A stretch of 8,382 bases of DNA from an uncultured Opitutaceae bacterium. GTDB lineage: Bacteria; Verrucomicrobiota; Verrucomicrobiia; Opitutales; Opitutaceae. The position numbers were made by a program, and so were the translations under genes. Positions 6,692-8,382 of this stretch are shown in pieces. The stretch is from contig CAISJA010000335.1 of the NCBI GenBank assembly GCA_903885525.1, positions 1 to 8,382 on the forward strand. The letters run 5' to 3'. Positions within the stretch are counted from its first letter, which is position 1. Every line of letters begins with the position of its first letter. The notes under the pieces were generated by a model. It worked only from the letters and a program-made list of their open reading frames with translations, made no database searches and had not been told where the DNA came from.

Positions 6692-7111
6692 ATGAAACAA
6701 CCCCCGGTCAGCCCCCGCCTCGCCACCCGTGGGATGGTGTACTTCCCCCGCCTGCTGGACAAAATCCGCCGGCACGCCCGGGGCGAGCTGCGCGAGGATT
6801 TTGTCGAAAACCTCGGGCGCGGCTTTGACCTGCGCTGCTGCCGCTACCTGCGGGTCGAGTATCCGGCTCTCCGCGAGCGGGTGCTCGCCGGCGGCACCGA
6901 TGAGGAGATCCTCGCCTGGGCCGAGCAGACCGGCCGGCCGCTCAGCGAGGAGGACATCATGGTGTGGAGCGCCTTCCTCTCCAAGCGCGGCTGGCACGAC
7001 GAGGCCACCCCGACGCTGGAAAAATACAAGTCCGCCGCCGGCCTTGCCGGCCGTGCGGACGTGCTCACCATGTTCGACCTCTTCGACGCCGATGAGGGAC
7101 GCCGGCCCTGA
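6692..7111 (+). CDS. DUF5069 family protein of unknown function
   Basis: A 139-residue protein with no signal peptide and no membrane segment, so probably cytoplasmic. I recognise the DUF5069 pattern by its MVYFPRLLDKIRRHARGEL segment (15-33), the FDLRCCRYLRV region (45-54), and GGTDEEILAWAEQTGRPLSEEDI (67-89 region) with the following WSAFL. No biochemical role is known to me, and I assign none. It has an adjacent Cys pair (C49, C50) and is mixed in charge, predicted mainly helical by eye. It is tightly placed: 7 nt after the trpC stop, and its TGA shares an A with the rsmA ATG, so translation of rsmA is probably coupled to it. There is no Shine-Dalgarno sequence before its ATG; it may itself rely on coupling from trpC. 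The family assignment is from memory of the motif pattern. Confidence 0.82.
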   Translation: MKQPPVSPRLATRGMVYFPRLLDKIRRHARGELREDFVENLGRGFDLRCCRYLRVEYPALRERVLAGGTDEEILAWAEQTGRPLSEEDIMVWSAFLSKRGWHDEATPTLEKYKSAAGLAGRADVLTMFDLFDADEGRRP

Positions 7112-7947
7112 TGATGCCGCTCTCGCCCTCCGCCACCCGCGACCTGCTCGCGCAACTCGGTCTGGCCCCCAAACGCTTCCTCGGCCAGAATTTTCTCGTC
7201 GACGGCAACATCGTCCGCAAGTCGCTCGCCCTCGCCGAAATCCAGGCGGGTGACACCGTGGTGGAGATCGGACCCGGGCTCGGCACGCTCACCGCGGCCC
7301 TCCTGGAGGCGGGGGCGGAGGTCTGGGCGGTGGAGAAGGACCGGGGCCTCCACACCTACCTCGCCGGGCAACTGGCATCCCGGTACCCCGCGTTGCACCT
7401 GCAAGAGGGCGACGCCATGGACCACCCCTTGGCTGGCCTGCCGGACGAGCGCCGCGCCGCCTTCAAGATCGTGGCCAACCTGCCCTACGCCATCTCCACC
7501 CCCTGGATGGATGCGGTGCTCGCCGGTCCCCTCCCGCAACGCCTGGTCCTCATGCTGCAGCAGGAGGCCGCGCAGCGCTACACCGCCTCCCCGGGCACCA
7601 AGCTGTTCGGCGCTATTTCCATTTTCCTGCAAGCCGCCTACGTCACCGACCGCGGCCACGCCGTTGCCGCCGCCTGCTTCCATCCCCGGCCCGACGTGGA
7701 TTCCTGCCTGCTCAACCTCGTGCGCCGGCCCGCCCCCTTCGTCTTCACCCAGGAAACACGCCGGCTCATCCGCGCCTGCTTCCAACAACGCCGGAAACAA
7801 ATCGGAGCTCTCCTCCGCGGCCGGCTGCCCGACGACGGCGCCGGCTGGCTGGCCGGCCTCGCCGCCGCCGGACTGGATTTCCGGGCGCGACCGGAGGATG
7901 TTCCGGTGGCGCACTGGCAACAGTTGCACGCGCCCCCCCCAGCCTGA
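7111..7947 (+). CDS. rsmA: 16S rRNA (adenine(1518)-N6/adenine(1519)-N6)-dimethyltransferase
   Basis: A 278-residue RsmA/KsgA. It dimethylates the two adjacent adenines in the helix-45 loop of 16S rRNA, a late step in small-subunit maturation. Visible motifs in order: KRFLGQNFLVD (21-31), SAM-binding motif I VVEIGPGLGTL (50-60), acidic ribose-binding E75 (AVEKD), EGDAMD (99-104), the catalytic NLPYAIST (123-130), LQQEAAQR (149-156), CFHPRPDVDS (189-198) and CFQQRRKQ (223-230). These agree with the family, and the length is normal (about 270). The ATG at 7111 overlaps the DUF5069 TGA by one base; a second ATG follows at 7114, so either may be used. GAGGG at 7094-7098 is a loosely spaced ribosome site (12 nt). 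The last residues are coded by a run of eight Cs (7933-7940), so the exact C-terminus is sensitive to indels. Loss of this enzyme gives kasugamycin resistance in other bacteria. Confidence 0.96.
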   Translation: MMPLSPSATRDLLAQLGLAPKRFLGQNFLVDGNIVRKSLALAEIQAGDTVVEIGPGLGTLTAALLEAGAEVWAVEKDRGLHTYLAGQLASRYPALHLQEGDAMDHPLAGLPDERRAAFKIVANLPYAISTPWMDAVLAGPLPQRLVLMLQQEAAQRYTASPGTKLFGAISIFLQAAYVTDRGHAVAAACFHPRPDVDSCLLNLVRRPAPFVFTQETRRLIRACFQQRRKQIGALLRGRLPDDGAGWLAGLAAAGLDFRARPEDVPVAHWQQLHAPPPA

Positions 7948-8186
7948 CACCGGCAATCCGGCTCGCCGCCGACGGGCCGCTCGCTCCTGCACGCCTGCCT
8001 GCCGCTTTTTTTGAACGCCCTTCCTCCCCGCCGGTCCCACCCGAAATGAAATTCCCGACCCGGCCAACCCGGGGCGCGTCCGCCCTTCCGCCACTGCCAA
8101 CCCTTCCCCCGGAGCCCCCGCGGCGGCCCGCCGGCTCCTCGCGGCTTGAAATCCATCGCACCCCCTGCACGCTGGCGTTTTCCGTG
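7948..8186. other. Intergenic spacer after rsmA
   Basis: A 239-bp stretch with no supported gene. A T-run at 8006-8012 would suit an intrinsic terminator for the trpC operon, but I find no good stem directly before it. CCGG-CAAT-CCGG just after the rsmA stop is only a 4-bp stem. TTGAAA at 8146-8151 resembles a -35 box for the next gene, without a good -10 at the right distance. Long open frames on the minus strand here run into the antisense of rsmA and look like composition artefacts. Confidence 0.5.
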
Positions 8187-8382
8187 ATGTCGCTCCGCCC
8201 CGTCCTGTCCGCCGCCACCCTGCTCCTGGCTGCCGCCGCCTTCGCCCAGGATGTGCCCCTGCCCGGCCTGTGTGGCCGCCTGGCCGATGGCATCTACACC
8301 GCCCCGGGCAACGAATACAAGGTGCCCATCCCCGTCCTGCCCGAACTGGGCGGGCAGGTCCACGACACGGAAAACGTCGTCA
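8187..8382 (+). CDS. Exported protein of unknown function, 5' end only (cut by window edge)
   Basis: The first 65 codons plus one base of an open frame that leaves the window. It starts with a clear signal peptide: Arg4, a Leu/Ala core at residues 7-19, and a probable cleavage after AFA (18-20) before Gln21. The mature start has a lone Cys29 and the segment YKVPIPVLPELGG (44-56), followed by DTENVV (60-65). I do not recognise the family. The Cys is too far from the core for a lipobox, so secretion to the periplasm or beyond is likelier than lipidation. A GTG codon at 8184 immediately before the ATG is an alternative start. No Shine-Dalgarno sequence is visible. The 239-bp spacer suggests it is a separate transcription unit from rsmA. 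Confidence 0.7.
   Translation, partial: MSLRPVLSAATLLLAAAAFAQDVPLPGLCGRLADGIYTAPGNEYKVPIPVLPELGGQVHDTENVV

Noticed and set aside
5791..6762. Upstream extension of the mazG frame to 543 codons
   Set aside because: The extension lies entirely opposite the divergent spacer and trpC and has antisense-like composition. MazG homology begins at the ATG at 5788-5790.
8006..8012. T-run after rsmA as an intrinsic terminator
   Set aside because: No stem of five or more pairs can be drawn immediately before the Ts, so I did not call a terminator.
6844..8100. Minus-strand open frame of 418 codons over rsmA and the spacer
   Set aside because: It is antisense to most of rsmA and part of DUF5069, with low-complexity Gly/Arg/Glu-rich sequence and no recognisable motif.

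Overview
The window is about 8.4 kb of very GC-rich, densely coding bacterial chromosome. It is ordinary core and housekeeping sequence, with no IS elements, phage genes, CRISPR arrays or RNA genes that I can see. Protein style (secreted propeller protein, SpoIVB-like S55 protein, DUF5069, a short MazG) and base composition suggest Verrucomicrobiota, probably Opitutales/Opitutaceae. That placement is an impression from protein resemblance, not a computed result.

Layout. (1) 19-1821 (+): a secreted protein of the SpoIVB peptidase (S55) superfamily. Its two catalytic blocks occur in the opposite order to Bacillus SpoIVB. (2) 1855-1873: a hairpin plus T-run that looks like an intrinsic terminator, just ahead of the next gene. 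(3) 1888-4146 (+): a large exported protein with degenerate beta-propeller repeats followed by beta-sandwich (Fn3/Ig-like) modules. (4) A 41-bp convergent gap, then a minus-strand pair: mazG (5131-5790), a nucleotide pyrophosphohydrolase, followed 4 nt later by xerC (4188-5126), a tyrosine recombinase with all six catalytic residues. (5) A 96-bp divergent intergenic region (5791-5886) with an 8-bp inverted repeat. (6) A tight plus-strand operon: trpC (5887-6684), a DUF5069 gene (6692-7111) and rsmA/ksgA (7111-7947), with a 7-nt gap and a 1-nt overlap. (7) A 239-bp spacer, then the 5' end of another exported protein (8187-8382), cut by the window edge.

Functionally, the left third is an envelope/periplasm module: a probable serine protease next to a large secreted propeller protein that could be its partner or substrate. 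The middle and right are housekeeping: nucleotide sanitation and chromosome-dimer resolution on one strand; tryptophan synthesis, an unknown small protein and 16S rRNA maturation on the other. The best candidates for something under-described are the permuted S55 architecture with its secreted neighbour, the MazG whose second domain has lost its metal-binding acidic residues, and the DUF5069 gene locked between trpC and rsmA. Most starts lack a strong Shine-Dalgarno sequence.
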